Positions 42,354 to 51,568 of a stretch of DNA of 64,000 bases are shown piece by piece (position 1 is the first letter of the stretch; each line of letters starts with the position of its first letter). Source of the stretch: an uncultured Flavobacteriaceae bacterium (GTDB lineage Bacteria > Bacteroidota > Bacteroidia > Flavobacteriales > Flavobacteriaceae); contig CANMSH010000005.1 of assembly GCA_947500525.1 (NCBI GenBank), forward strand, positions 186,001-250,000, in the 5' to 3' direction. Under the pieces are notes generated by a model, which saw only the letters and a program-made list of their open reading frames with translations, did no database searches and had not been told where the DNA came from. The position numbers and the translations under genes are program-made.

Positions 42354-44051
42354 ATGAAAAAAATAACTTTATTCATTTGTATTTCCGTATTACTGGTAAG
42401 CTGTAAAAAAAATAATGAACCAATTAAAGAAAAAGTTCGAGGTTTAATTTCGAAAAAGGCGATGGTGGTGTCAGCAAGAGTTGAAGCTTCTAAAATTGGC
42501 GCCGCTATTTTAAAAAAGGGAGGCAACGCTTTCGATGCGATGGTTGCCACAGAATTGGCATTGGCAGTTGCTTATCCGTATGCGGGTAATTTAGGCGGTG
42601 GAGGCTTTATGGTCTATAGAAAAGAAAATGGAGAAATTGGAGGTATTGATTATAGAGAAAAGGCACCTTTGGCCGCTAAAAAAGATATGTACTTAGATGA
42701 AAATGGAGATGTTATTAAAGGTAAAAGTACCTTAGGCGCCATGGCTATAGGTGTTCCGGGCACGGTTGCGGGTGTTTTTGCTGTTCATGAAAAATTAGGT
42801 TCCTTACCAATAGAAGACATTTTACAACCCGTTATTGAGCTGGCTAAAAGAGGATTGATCGTAACAGAAAAACAGGAAAATAGAATTAAAAAATACCAGC
42901 AGTATTTTAGACAAGTAAATAAAGACAGTATTATTTTTGACAAGGATTGGTCTCATAACGACACGATAAAGTACCCCGCATTAGCTAACACCTTAACACG
43001 CATTTTACAAAACGGAAGAGACGAATTTTATAAGGGAGAGACGGCCAAAAAATTAGCGGCATTTATCCAAGAGCATGGAGGGATTATTACAGAAGAAGAT
43101 TTAGCTAAATATGAAGTTAAATGGCGAACACCTGTTATTTTTGATTATGATGATTTGAAGATAATTTCTATGTCTCCTCCTTCAAGTGGCGGTACTTGTC
43201 TCGCTCAAATTATGAAAATGATTGAACCTTACGACTTGCATACTTACGGACATAATTCGGCCAAAACAATTCAAGTTATTACAGAAGCAGAGCGTCGTGC
43301 ATACGCAGATAGGAGTTTTTATTTAGGAGATCCAGATTTTGTAAACATTCCGTTAGACACACTTATTAGCACTAACTATTTGAATAAAAGAATGGCTTCT
43401 TTTTCTTTCGAAAAGGCGACACTTTCTTCTGAAGTAACTCATGGTTCTGTTCAAGTTGTAGAAAGCGATGAAACAACCCACTACTCTATCATAGATCAAT
43501 TTGGCAATGCCATCTCGGCTACGACTACATTAAATGGTGCTTATGGGTCAAAATTATACTCGAGTGAACTCGGGTTCTTTTTAAACAATGAAATGGATGA
43601 CTTTAGCAGTAAACCTGGAGTACCCAACATGTTCGGTTTAATAGGAGCCGAAGCAAATAGTATAGTGCCCGAAAAACGCATGCTGAGTTCTATGACTCCG
43701 ACTATTGTGGAGAAAGATGGGAAATTACTCATGAGTGTAGGTACACCTGGAGGTTCAACAATTATTACTTCTGTCTTACAAACTATATTAAATGTACATG
43801 AATTTAAAATGTCAATGCAAGAAGCCGTGAATGCACCGAGATTTCATCATCAATGGTTACCTGACGTTATCTTGATGGAACCGAACTCTTTCAATAAAGA
43901 TTTAGTGACACGATTAAATGCGTTGGGTTATCCTACAAATGAAGAGCGTTCGCCCGTTATCGGCAAAGTAGACGGTATTCTAGTCTTATCTGATGGATCA
44001 CTTGAAGGGGGCGCCGACAGGCGTGGAGACGATACCGCAGTTGGATTTTAA
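42354..44051 (+). CDS. ggt: Gamma-glutamyltransferase, lipoprotein
   Basis: The protein has 565 residues. A lipoprotein signal ends at Cys17 (LLVSC). The large-subunit part opens with GNAFDAMVATELALAVAYP and GNLGGGGFM. The small subunit begins at the nucleophile T374 in ETTHYSIID, where the precursor cuts itself, and includes NNEMDDF and the SSMTPT stretch, with the GTPGGSTII oxyanion loop. GGT cleaves glutathione and gamma-glutamyl peptides outside the inner membrane. Catalytic residues are intact. The lipid anchor is unusual compared with soluble E. coli GGT but known in Bacteroidota. Confidence 0.92.
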   Translation: MKKITLFICISVLLVSCKKNNEPIKEKVRGLISKKAMVVSARVEASKIGAAILKKGGNAFDAMVATELALAVAYPYAGNLGGGGFMVYRKENGEIGGIDYREKAPLAAKKDMYLDENGDVIKGKSTLGAMAIGVPGTVAGVFAVHEKLGSLPIEDILQPVIELAKRGLIVTEKQENRIKKYQQYFRQVNKDSIIFDKDWSHNDTIKYPALANTLTRILQNGRDEFYKGETAKKLAAFIQEHGGIITEEDLAKYEVKWRTPVIFDYDDLKIISMSPPSSGGTCLAQIMKMIEPYDLHTYGHNSAKTIQVITEAERRAYADRSFYLGDPDFVNIPLDTLISTNYLNKRMASFSFEKATLSSEVTHGSVQVVESDETTHYSIIDQFGNAISATTTLNGAYGSKLYSSELGFFLNNEMDDFSSKPGVPNMFGLIGAEANSIVPEKRMLSSMTPTIVEKDGKLLMSVGTPGGSTIITSVLQTILNVHEFKMSMQEAVNAPRFHHQWLPDVILMEPNSFNKDLVTRLNALGYPTNEERSPVIGKVDGILVLSDGSLEGGADRRGDDTAVGF

Positions 44052-44063
44052 AGGAACAATTGT

Positions 44064-44948
44064 ATGGATATTGTCATCTTAACAGATCACAGATATGTAA
44101 ACCCTCTAGAAATAAACGATTATAACAAAAATGTACTACTCGAAGATGAGCTTGTTTCAAAAGCTCTTCAAAAGGAAGGGTTTAAAACTACTCGTGTTGC
44201 GTGGAGTGATCCCGAATTTGATTGGTCTTCTACAAGGTACATACTCTTTAGATCGACGTGGGATTATTGCGATCGTTTTGATGAATTTTCCAGATGGCTC
44301 AATCTTGTAAGTCAACAAACGATCCTTTTAAACTCAGAAGGTCTTGTTCGATGGAATCTTAATAAGTATTATCTAAAAGATTTAGAAAGTAAAGGTGTGC
44401 ATTGTTCACCCACTATTTTCATAAATGCTAATGAACAAACATCATTAAAACATTTATATGAGATTTATGGTTTAGATGAAACTGTTCTAAAACCTGCAAT
44501 ATCAGGAGGTGCCCGACACACATATCGGCTTCAAAAAAATACCTTTCAAGAATATGAAGCTACTTTTCAAGAACTTCTGCTAACTGAGTCAATGTTGCTT
44601 CAACCCTTTCAATACAATATCGTTACCCAAGGAGAAATATCGATGGTGTTGATTGACGGAAGGTATACGCATGCTGTATTAAAATTGGCGAAGGAAGGTG
44701 ATTTTAGAGTTCAAGATGATTTTGGGGGTACGGTTCATCAGTACAACGCCACTAAAGAAGAAATCGCTTTTGCCGAAAAAGCGATTAATGCATGTAGCCC
44801 CAAACCAATTTATGCACGTGTAGACATTTTTAAAGATAATGAAGGTATGATTGCTTTAGCTGAGTTAGAACTGATAGAGCCAGAACTCTGGTTTCGAAAT
44901 AATCCATCAGCAGCAGATAAACTCGCGAAAGCGATAAAAAAATTATAA
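44064..44948 (+). CDS. ATP-grasp family protein (DcsG-like)
   Basis: The protein has 294 residues. It opens with a Rossmann-like domain that includes RSTWDYCDRFDEF, and the central and C-terminal parts form an ATP-grasp fold with VLKPAISGGARHTYR and VDIFKDNEGMIALAELELIEPELWF near the metal site. The closest named family I can think of is DcsG, which couples amino acids in cycloserine synthesis; here the substrate is unknown. It begins 12 bases after ggt, so it may use or make gamma-glutamyl or dipeptide products. Confidence 0.8.
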   Translation: MDIVILTDHRYVNPLEINDYNKNVLLEDELVSKALQKEGFKTTRVAWSDPEFDWSSTRYILFRSTWDYCDRFDEFSRWLNLVSQQTILLNSEGLVRWNLNKYYLKDLESKGVHCSPTIFINANEQTSLKHLYEIYGLDETVLKPAISGGARHTYRLQKNTFQEYEATFQELLLTESMLLQPFQYNIVTQGEISMVLIDGRYTHAVLKLAKEGDFRVQDDFGGTVHQYNATKEEIAFAEKAINACSPKPIYARVDIFKDNEGMIALAELELIEPELWFRNNPSAADKLAKAIKKL

Positions 44949-44992
44949 TCTTTTTTTGGAATACTATTTGACCTAGTGTGTTATAGGCAATG

Positions 44993-45033
44993 CTAAAATC
45001 AAATCAGTCATTATTAATTTACATTGATTTTAG
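44993..45033. repeat. 10-base inverted repeat upstream of yidC
   Basis: CTAAAATCAA (44993-45002) and TTGATTTTAG (45024-45033) are perfect inverted copies 21 bases apart. No T run follows, so it is not a clear terminator. Confidence 0.35.
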
Positions 45034-45152
45034 AATAAAAAATGAACAATTACAGCGTGTTTCCCTTGTTTTTTATACTTTCGCGCTGTTAAAAATAAGA
45101 AATAAGAATTGACTAAATGTCAATCAATATACAATAAAAATTAACCTCTACA

Positions 45153-45165
45153 TGCCAATTTGGCA
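45153..45165. promoter_or_regulatory. 13-base palindrome next to the yidC start
   Basis: TGCCAA-T-TTGGCA is a perfect palindrome whose end lies 9 bases before the ATG at 45175. It could be an operator or a hairpin that affects ribosome access. Confidence 0.35.
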
Positions 45166-45174
45166 CTCTCAATT

Positions 45175-47082
45175 ATGGAAGAAAAAAAATTCGATCTTAA
45201 TTCTCTCATCGGTTTCGTATTATTAGGCGCATTAATGATGTTTTGGGTTTATAATAATAAACCTACTCCAGAAGAACTTGAAAAGCAAAGAACTGAGTTC
45301 GTTCAAGATTCAATTCAAAAAGCACAGCAATTAAATACTATTCCTAAGACCGCAGAAGAAAACACAATCGCTCCTGTTATTACAAACGATTCTATCAAGG
45401 CAGTAAATGCCCAGAATGCATTAGGAGCTTTTGGTTATAGTGCAACTTTACCTTCTGCAACCGTTAAAGAAACAACCATAGAAAATGACTTATTAAAAAT
45501 ATCAATTAGTAATAAAGGAGGTCAAATAAGTGAAGTTGAGTTGAAGAATTTTAAAACGTACGATCAAAGACCATTGTATTTAATAAAAGATGATAACGCT
45601 TCTTTCAATATCAACTTCGGCACAACTGATAATCGTATTTTAAACACAAAAGACTTATTTTTCGAACCAACACTTACTTCTAAAGGTGAAAATCAAATAC
45701 TTTCTATGAAGTTGAAAGTGGATGCGAACCGATATTTAGAATATTATTACGAGATCAAACCTAATGATTATATGATTGATTTTTCAATTAGATCACAAGG
45801 TTTGAGTAATGTGATTAATACTTCTCAAAGTTTAAATTTAGATTGGCAGTTGGATGCTTACAAAAATGAAAAAAGCTTGTATGCCGAAAATATGTATACT
45901 TGGTATTATTATAAGGCCGACGGAGACGTAGATTATTTGAATAAAGATGATGCTGAGACAGAAAAAAATGTAGATTGGGTTACTTTTAAACAACACTTTT
46001 TCACGTCTATTTTAAAATCCGATACGCCATTTTCTACCGCTTCTATTGAATCCAAAAATCTATCGGTAGACGATGCAGTAGATACTGTATTTACTCGTAA
46101 GTTTATTTTAAAGGCTCCGCTAGACATGAAAGGTGGTGAACTAAACTACGCCATGAACATGTATTATGGTCCGAGTGATTATAAAATATTAAAACAGTAT
46201 GAAAACACAGATCTAGATGAAACCGTTGACTTAGGATGGGGGATTTTTGGATGGATCAATAGAATTATTTTTATTCCGGTATTTGGTTTCTTGAGTTCAT
46301 TTATGAGTAACTATGGTTTACTTATTATTTTAATGACTATCGTTGTACGTATCATTATGTCTCCGGCAGTATACAAATCCTATTTATCCAGTGCCCGTAT
46401 GAAGGTGTTGCGTCCAGAAATGAAGGCAATTAATGAGAGACTTCCTGGTAAAGAAAATGCTATGAAACGTCAGCAAGAAACGATGGCATTACAACGTAAG
46501 GCTGGAGTAAGTCCGCTATCTGGTTGTATTCCTGCGTTGATACAAATGCCCATATTTTTTGCTCTTTTTAAGTTTTTCCCTACAAATTTAGCATTGAGGC
46601 AAGAGAGCTTTTTATGGGCGAATGATTTATCATCATACGATACTATTGCAAAGTTACCTTTCAAAATTCCTTTTTATGGTGATCATATTAGTTTGTTTCC
46701 AATATTAGCTTCTATTGCAATTTTCTTCTACATGAAAATGAATCAAAGTCAACAAATGAATATGCAAGCGCCAACACAAGAAGGGATGCCAGACATGGGC
46801 AAAATGATGAAATTAATGATTTATTTTTCTCCTATAATGATGTTGTTTTTCTTCAACAATTATGCTAGTGGATTGAGTTTGTACTATTTCATTTCAAACC
46901 TATTAACGATTGCTATCATGCTTGTTATTAAGAATTATGTTATCGACGAGAAAAAAATTATTGCTCAAATTGAAGAAAACAAAGCAAAGCCTGAAAAAAA
47001 GAAAAGCAAATTTAGACAACGCTTGGATGATGCTATGAAGCAAGCGCAAGAGCAGCAAGCTCAACAAAAGAAAAAAAGATAA
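45175..47082 (+). CDS. yidC: Membrane protein insertase YidC
   Basis: The protein has 635 residues from the ATG at 45175; a TTG at 45160 gives five extra residues and is less likely. An N-terminal helix (about 7-22) and a large periplasmic beta domain precede five core helices, which begin near WGIFGWINRIIFIPVFGFL. The conserved SPLSGCIPALIQMPIFFALFKF and FFFNNYASGLSLYYFISNLL segments are present. A lysine- and glutamine-rich tail (about 605-635) may bind ribosomes. YidC inserts and folds membrane proteins with or without Sec. A terminator follows. Confidence 0.95.
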   Translation: MEEKKFDLNSLIGFVLLGALMMFWVYNNKPTPEELEKQRTEFVQDSIQKAQQLNTIPKTAEENTIAPVITNDSIKAVNAQNALGAFGYSATLPSATVKETTIENDLLKISISNKGGQISEVELKNFKTYDQRPLYLIKDDNASFNINFGTTDNRILNTKDLFFEPTLTSKGENQILSMKLKVDANRYLEYYYEIKPNDYMIDFSIRSQGLSNVINTSQSLNLDWQLDAYKNEKSLYAENMYTWYYYKADGDVDYLNKDDAETEKNVDWVTFKQHFFTSILKSDTPFSTASIESKNLSVDDAVDTVFTRKFILKAPLDMKGGELNYAMNMYYGPSDYKILKQYENTDLDETVDLGWGIFGWINRIIFIPVFGFLSSFMSNYGLLIILMTIVVRIIMSPAVYKSYLSSARMKVLRPEMKAINERLPGKENAMKRQQETMALQRKAGVSPLSGCIPALIQMPIFFALFKFFPTNLALRQESFLWANDLSSYDTIAKLPFKIPFYGDHISLFPILASIAIFFYMKMNQSQQMNMQAPTQEGMPDMGKMMKLMIYFSPIMMLFFFNNYASGLSLYYFISNLLTIAIMLVIKNYVIDEKKIIAQIEENKAKPEKKKSKFRQRLDDAMKQAQEQQAQQKKKR

Positions 47083-47088
47083 TTCTTT

Positions 47089-47117
47089 AAAAACCGAAGT
47101 TCTGCTTCGGTTTTTTT
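47089..47117 (+). terminator. Intrinsic terminator after yidC
   Basis: AAAAACCGAAG (47089-47099) pairs with CTTCGGTTTTT (47105-47115) around a 5-base loop and is followed by T. Confidence 0.85.
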
Positions 47118-47166
47118 GTTCATTTTTAAATTAAAGAACTACCTTAGCTTTTAGTAATTCACATCT

Positions 47167-47640
47167 ATGAAAGCCGCCACGGTAGCACAAATAAAGAAAG
47201 AATTAAGTTATCAATCACAAAATGAATTGATTGAGTTATGCTTACGTCTTTCAAAATTTAAAAAGGAAAATAAAGAACTCCTTACCTATTTGTTATATGA
47301 GTCAGAAAATGAAGCTGGTTATATTGAAAGTGTCAAAAATGAGATCGATGCACAATTCGAACTCATAAATACGAGTAGCTTTTTTTACATTAAAAAAAGT
47401 GTTCGTAAGATTCTTCGTTTGGTGAAAAAATACATTCGATATTCTAAACAAAAAGAAACAGAAGTCGAACTACTCCTACATTTCTGTCAAACTTTGAAGG
47501 ATATGGAACCTTCGATGTATAAAAATGTGAGCTTAACCAATATTTTCAACCGTCAAATTGTTACCATAAAAAAAACAATCACGACTCTTCATGAAGATTT
47601 ACAATACGATTACACTTTAGAATTAGAAGAACTGATTTAG
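47167..47640 (+). CDS. Helical protein of unknown function
   Basis: The protein has 157 residues, nearly all helical and very rich in lysine, glutamate and leucine, with no signal peptide and no membrane segment. A coiled-coil-like stretch covers about 95-150. No family is recognised. It starts 84 bases after the yidC terminator and 10 bases before the M20 peptidase, so it is the first gene of a two-gene unit. It may be a partner of the peptidase, which is only a guess. Confidence 0.65.
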   Translation: MKAATVAQIKKELSYQSQNELIELCLRLSKFKKENKELLTYLLYESENEAGYIESVKNEIDAQFELINTSSFFYIKKSVRKILRLVKKYIRYSKQKETEVELLLHFCQTLKDMEPSMYKNVSLTNIFNRQIVTIKKTITTLHEDLQYDYTLELEELI

Positions 47641-47650
47641 TTATTTTTAA

Positions 47651-48787
47651 ATGCGAACCGAAGTACTAAATTTGCGAAAAAAGTTACACCAGTATCCCGA
47701 ATTATCTGGAAAAGAAAAAAATACAGCAACGACCATTGCAGCATTTATTCAACAACACAATCCGACAACAGTTTTACAAAATTTTGGGAATCACGGATTG
47801 GCTGCAATTTATGATTATGGAAGTACGGGACCAACTATTGTCATTAGATGTGAACTTGATGCCTTGCCTATTGAAGAATTAAATACTTTTGAGCATCGGT
47901 CTAGAATTAAAGGAGTTTCACATAAATGCGGGCATGATGGCCATATGGCCATCGTTTCTGGGCTTATTTTTTGGTTGAAACAACAAACTTTTTCATCTGG
48001 TAAGATTGTATTACTGTTTCAACCGGCTGAAGAAACAGGTAAAGGGGCGTACAAAGTGGTTACAGATACCAGGTTCAAAGAACTTCAACCAGATTACATT
48101 TTTGCATTACATAACATTCCTGGAGAATCTTTACATACAATTATTCCTATTCAGGGTAATTTTTCACCTGCTGTTCAAAGTCTTGCGATCTATTTAAAAG
48201 GCAAAGAATCACATGCTTCAGAACCTGAAAATGGTATCAATCCAGCTAGTTCAATTTCTCTAATTATCGATGAATTGAATAAACTCAATGTTACCGATAC
48301 ATCAACCGAAAACTTCACCTTAATAACACCGATATATATTAATATGGGGAAACAAGCCTATGGTATTTCTGCCGGAGAAGGTGAATTACATTATACTTTG
48401 AGATGTTGGACAGATGACAACCTGCAAATTTTAAAGAAAACTATTAATAACCGCCTCCTTAGAATTACCACTGATCACTATATTGAGTACGAAATAGCAT
48501 GGTTTGATTATTTCCCTGCCTCCGTAAATGATGCATCCTGTAACGAGTTTATCAGTTTAGCAGCCAATCAACTTAACTTAACTACAAAAATAAAAGAAAC
48601 ACCATTCAAATTCGGAGAAGACTTTGGTTGGTTTTCTAAATATTATAAAACTGCCATGTTCGGTATAGGTTCGGGTATTGCATCTCCAGCACTTCATCAT
48701 GCCGAATATGATTTTCCTGATGAGCTATTAGAAACAGGTATAGATATATTCTCCAAAATTATTGAACTTATTTTTGAAAAAAATTGA
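47651..48787 (+). CDS. M20 family amidohydrolase
   Basis: The protein has 378 residues. It has the M20D pattern: RCELDALPIEE near 66-76, HKCGHDGHMA with C93 and H95, and the catalytic glutamates E127-E128 in QPAEETGKGA. Residues ALHNIPGE and the SHASEPENGINP loop are also present. The family removes acyl or amide groups from amino acids, as in IAA-amino acid hydrolase. It has no signal peptide, so it is cytoplasmic. Start ATG 47651 lies 10 bases after the upstream helical gene. The substrate is unknown. Confidence 0.87.
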   Translation: MRTEVLNLRKKLHQYPELSGKEKNTATTIAAFIQQHNPTTVLQNFGNHGLAAIYDYGSTGPTIVIRCELDALPIEELNTFEHRSRIKGVSHKCGHDGHMAIVSGLIFWLKQQTFSSGKIVLLFQPAEETGKGAYKVVTDTRFKELQPDYIFALHNIPGESLHTIIPIQGNFSPAVQSLAIYLKGKESHASEPENGINPASSISLIIDELNKLNVTDTSTENFTLITPIYINMGKQAYGISAGEGELHYTLRCWTDDNLQILKKTINNRLLRITTDHYIEYEIAWFDYFPASVNDASCNEFISLAANQLNLTTKIKETPFKFGEDFGWFSKYYKTAMFGIGSGIASPALHHAEYDFPDELLETGIDIFSKIIELIFEKN

Positions 48788-48893
48788 CTGTAAATTCAAT
48801 TTCTAGAAAACACACTTTTACTCAAGCCAAACATTTAGGCAAAATCTTACTTTTTTTTTGTAATATCGCGTATAATTCAAATAATTAATTAAG

Positions 48894-50465
48894 ATGAAAA
48901 AAATACTATTTGCATTTAGTATATCGGCTCTTATGTTGGGTTGTAGTGCTACAAAAACTGCCACAACATCTGCCAAAGCAGTAAAAGTCAAAAAAGATGT
49001 TACTGCCTTTGGAGAAACTATTACGGCGGCCGAATTAAAAGAAGCTTTATATACCTATGCTTCTGACGATTTTGAAGGAAGAGAAACAGGTGAGCCTGGT
49101 CAAAAAAAGGCGGTCGAATTTTTAAAGAAACATTATGTCTCTTTAGGTATTCCTTCACCTATTTCTGAAGATGATTATTATCAAGAAGTACCATTAGTAA
49201 AACAAGCTGCTCCAGAGGTTACCATGAGTATTAATAATAAAGAGTTCAAATCTATTGATGACTATGTACCATTTGGTACTGCAGCAAATGGTACTACTTC
49301 TGTAGATGAAATAGTGTATGCTGGTTATGGTATCGATACGGAAGGTTTTTCAAGTTATGGTGATATTGATGTAAAAGATAAAGTTGTACTCGTAAAAAGC
49401 GGTGAACCGAAAAAAGAAGACGGAACCTATGTTGTTTCTGGGTCTGCTGAGGGTTCAAAGTGGTCTAACAGACAACAATACGGTGCAAAACAAGAAGCTG
49501 CATTTAATAAAGGAGCAAAAGCAGTTTTAATTTACGATGATAAAATTTACCCAATGGCACAACGAATGGGTCGATCTGGAGGAAGGATTTCATTGAAAGA
49601 ACCAAAAAAAGAAACACCACAGAGATATTTTTTCTTCGTAAACAATACGTTGGCAAAGACTATTTTAAGTACCATTGATACCGATGATAAAGCGCAAACT
49701 ATTAAGATGCCATTCACTATGAATTACGTTGGTAAATCTAAAGATATTGATTCTGAGAATGTTGTTGCCTTTTTGAAAGGTTCAGAAAAACCAGACGAAG
49801 TAATCGTAATATCGGCACATTTAGATCATGAAGGAGTTAAAGATGGTAAAGTCTATAATGGTGCAGATGATGATGGCTCTGGAACGGTTGCTGTTTTAGA
49901 AATTGCTGAAGCTTTTAAAGAAGCTGCTAATAATGGCCAAACACCAAAACGCTCTATTCTTTTTCTACATGTAACGGGCGAAGAAAAAGGATTACTTGGC
50001 TCGCGTTACTATGCTGATATGGATCCTATTTTTCCTTTGAAAAATACAGTTGCAAATCTGAACATTGATATGATTGGCCGATCTGATCCGAAAAGAAAAA
50101 AAGAAACTAAAAATTACGTTTACCTTATCGGAAGTGATAAATTAAGTACTGAACTTCATGAACTTTCGGAAGCAGTAAATACAAAATATGCAAATATTGA
50201 TTTAGACTATACTTATAATGATGAAAACGATCCGAATCGTTTCTACTATAGATCAGATCATTATAATTTTGCTAAAAATGATATTCCAGTTATTTTTTAC
50301 TTTAATGGTACGCATGATGATTATCATCAGCCAAGTGATACTCCAGATAAAATAGAGTATGATTTATTAGAAAATAGAACAAGATTGGTATTCTATACTG
50401 CTTGGGAAATAGCAAATAGAGAGAATAGAATTGTGGTTGATAAGCCAACGAAAAAAGCTGAATAA
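48894..50465 (+). CDS. M28 family metallopeptidase, lipoprotein
   Basis: The protein has 523 residues. A lipoprotein signal ends at Cys17 (LMLGC). A protease-associated domain occupies about 130-260. The peptidase core has the zinc ligands H309 (SAHLDHEG), D325/D326 (GADDDGSG), the catalytic glutamate pair E363-E364 (TGEEKG), D392 (IDMIG) and H478 (DYHQPSDT), so the active site is complete. M28 enzymes are aminopeptidases or carboxypeptidases. It is likely anchored to a membrane and digests peptides outside the inner membrane. It is followed by a terminator. Confidence 0.92.
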   Translation: MKKILFAFSISALMLGCSATKTATTSAKAVKVKKDVTAFGETITAAELKEALYTYASDDFEGRETGEPGQKKAVEFLKKHYVSLGIPSPISEDDYYQEVPLVKQAAPEVTMSINNKEFKSIDDYVPFGTAANGTTSVDEIVYAGYGIDTEGFSSYGDIDVKDKVVLVKSGEPKKEDGTYVVSGSAEGSKWSNRQQYGAKQEAAFNKGAKAVLIYDDKIYPMAQRMGRSGGRISLKEPKKETPQRYFFFVNNTLAKTILSTIDTDDKAQTIKMPFTMNYVGKSKDIDSENVVAFLKGSEKPDEVIVISAHLDHEGVKDGKVYNGADDDGSGTVAVLEIAEAFKEAANNGQTPKRSILFLHVTGEEKGLLGSRYYADMDPIFPLKNTVANLNIDMIGRSDPKRKKETKNYVYLIGSDKLSTELHELSEAVNTKYANIDLDYTYNDENDPNRFYYRSDHYNFAKNDIPVIFYFNGTHDDYHQPSDTPDKIEYDLLENRTRLVFYTAWEIANRENRIVVDKPTKKAE

Positions 50466-50495
50466 CAATTTTGTATCTCAATTGTTAAAAAAGTT

Positions 50496-50530
50496 AAAAG
50501 AGTCTTTCCAATAGGTAAGGCTCTTTTTTA
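50496..50530 (+). terminator. Intrinsic terminator after the M28 gene
   Basis: AAAAGAG pairs with CTCTTTT, extended by an inner CTTTCC/GGTAAG match around AATA, and a T run follows. Confidence 0.75.
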
Positions 50531-50573
50531 TGGTTATATTTACCTACAATTGACATCAGTAGTGAACCGCAAA

Positions 50574-51026
50574 ATGATCCTTCAAAAAGAATTAAAACAA
50601 CTAGAGGACTATATCCATTCCTTTGAAAAAATTAAACTATCTGTTTCTTCAAAAAGTATAGGTTGGCACTTAGATCATAGTCTTAAAGTAATAAACAGTG
50701 TCATCAATGCGCTGAAAAAATCAAATCCTAAAGATTACACCTGGAGATTTAATTTAACCAGAACATTCGTATATACTTTGAATTATTTTCCTCGTGGAAA
50801 AGGAAAGGCTCCAAAAAGGGTATTACCACCTGAAACACTTGAAAAAGAGGATATATATGAACAAATTGTTCATGTGAAATTAAATTTAGAGTCTTTAAGG
50901 TCTTTACCGAAAAATAGTAATTTTGAACATCCTTATTTCGGTATGTTAAACTTAGCTCAAACGTTCAAGTTTTTACGTCTTCATACGAATCACCATCTAA
51001 AAATATGCAAGGATATTTTGGCATAA
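50574..51026 (+). CDS. DUF1569/DinB-superfamily protein
   Basis: The protein has 150 residues from the ATG at 50574. Upstream TTG (50550) and GTG (50562) codons in frame are possible, but the ATG starts the first helix. It has a four-helix bundle with histidines spaced as in DinB-like metal sites: GWHLDHSL near 31-38, HPYFG, and HTNHHLKICKDIL at the C-terminus. It belongs with DUF1569. The group includes thiol-dependent transferases, but the role here is unknown. No signal peptide. Confidence 0.7.
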   Translation: MILQKELKQLEDYIHSFEKIKLSVSSKSIGWHLDHSLKVINSVINALKKSNPKDYTWRFNLTRTFVYTLNYFPRGKGKAPKRVLPPETLEKEDIYEQIVHVKLNLESLRSLPKNSNFEHPYFGMLNLAQTFKFLRLHTNHHLKICKDILA

Positions 51027-51231
51027 ATGTTAAAATTTGATCTATACATACAATTCTTATAATTGTGTCGTTTACATAGATAGTAGTTTGCAACAAATAT
51101 CGTTGACTACTCTTATACGCTTATATTAGCTATATTCTCTATTAAAAATTAACCAACCCTAAGTAACCGACTAATAGCATAAAAACTGCATGCTCAAATT
51201 GGTGTGTTTATTAATTTAAAAAAAGAATAAA

Positions 51232-51510
51232 ATGAAGTACAAAATAGAAATTTCGGGTGGTTTATTAGGAGGCAAAACAATTTTAGAAGGAGAATTAAAC
51301 AGTCAAAATGAAGATCTTAAAAAAGAGTTATTATCCGAAAAAAGAATCTTGAATTTAAACCCAAATGAAAGTGTTGGTTACAACTATACTTTCACTTTAC
51401 AAAAAGGACGAAAACGTACTGTTGAATTTCTTTTTGATGAGACGACATTGACCAATCACTTTAAAGAATTATTAAAAATAGCAGAAGTGCATTCAAAAGT
51501 GTACCAATAG
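51232..51510 (+). CDS. Small protein of unknown function
   Basis: The protein has 92 residues and is cytoplasmic by sequence. It opens with a glycine-rich beta segment (ISGGLLGGKTI) and looks all-beta followed by one helix. No family is recognised. It stands alone with gaps of 205 and 58 bases on each side. The ATG start follows an A-rich leader, common in this phylum. Confidence 0.6.
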   Translation: MKYKIEISGGLLGGKTILEGELNSQNEDLKKELLSEKRILNLNPNESVGYNYTFTLQKGRKRTVEFLFDETTLTNHFKELLKIAEVHSKVYQ

Positions 51511-51568
51511 TTTTTTTTTAATTCTAATTATTGAGCTAACTTCGTGCTTCAACTAACCAAAATAACTC

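Noticed and set aside
44993..45033. Inverted repeat as a terminator of the ATP-grasp gene
   Set aside because: No T run follows on either strand and the loop is 21 bases, so I list it only as a repeat.
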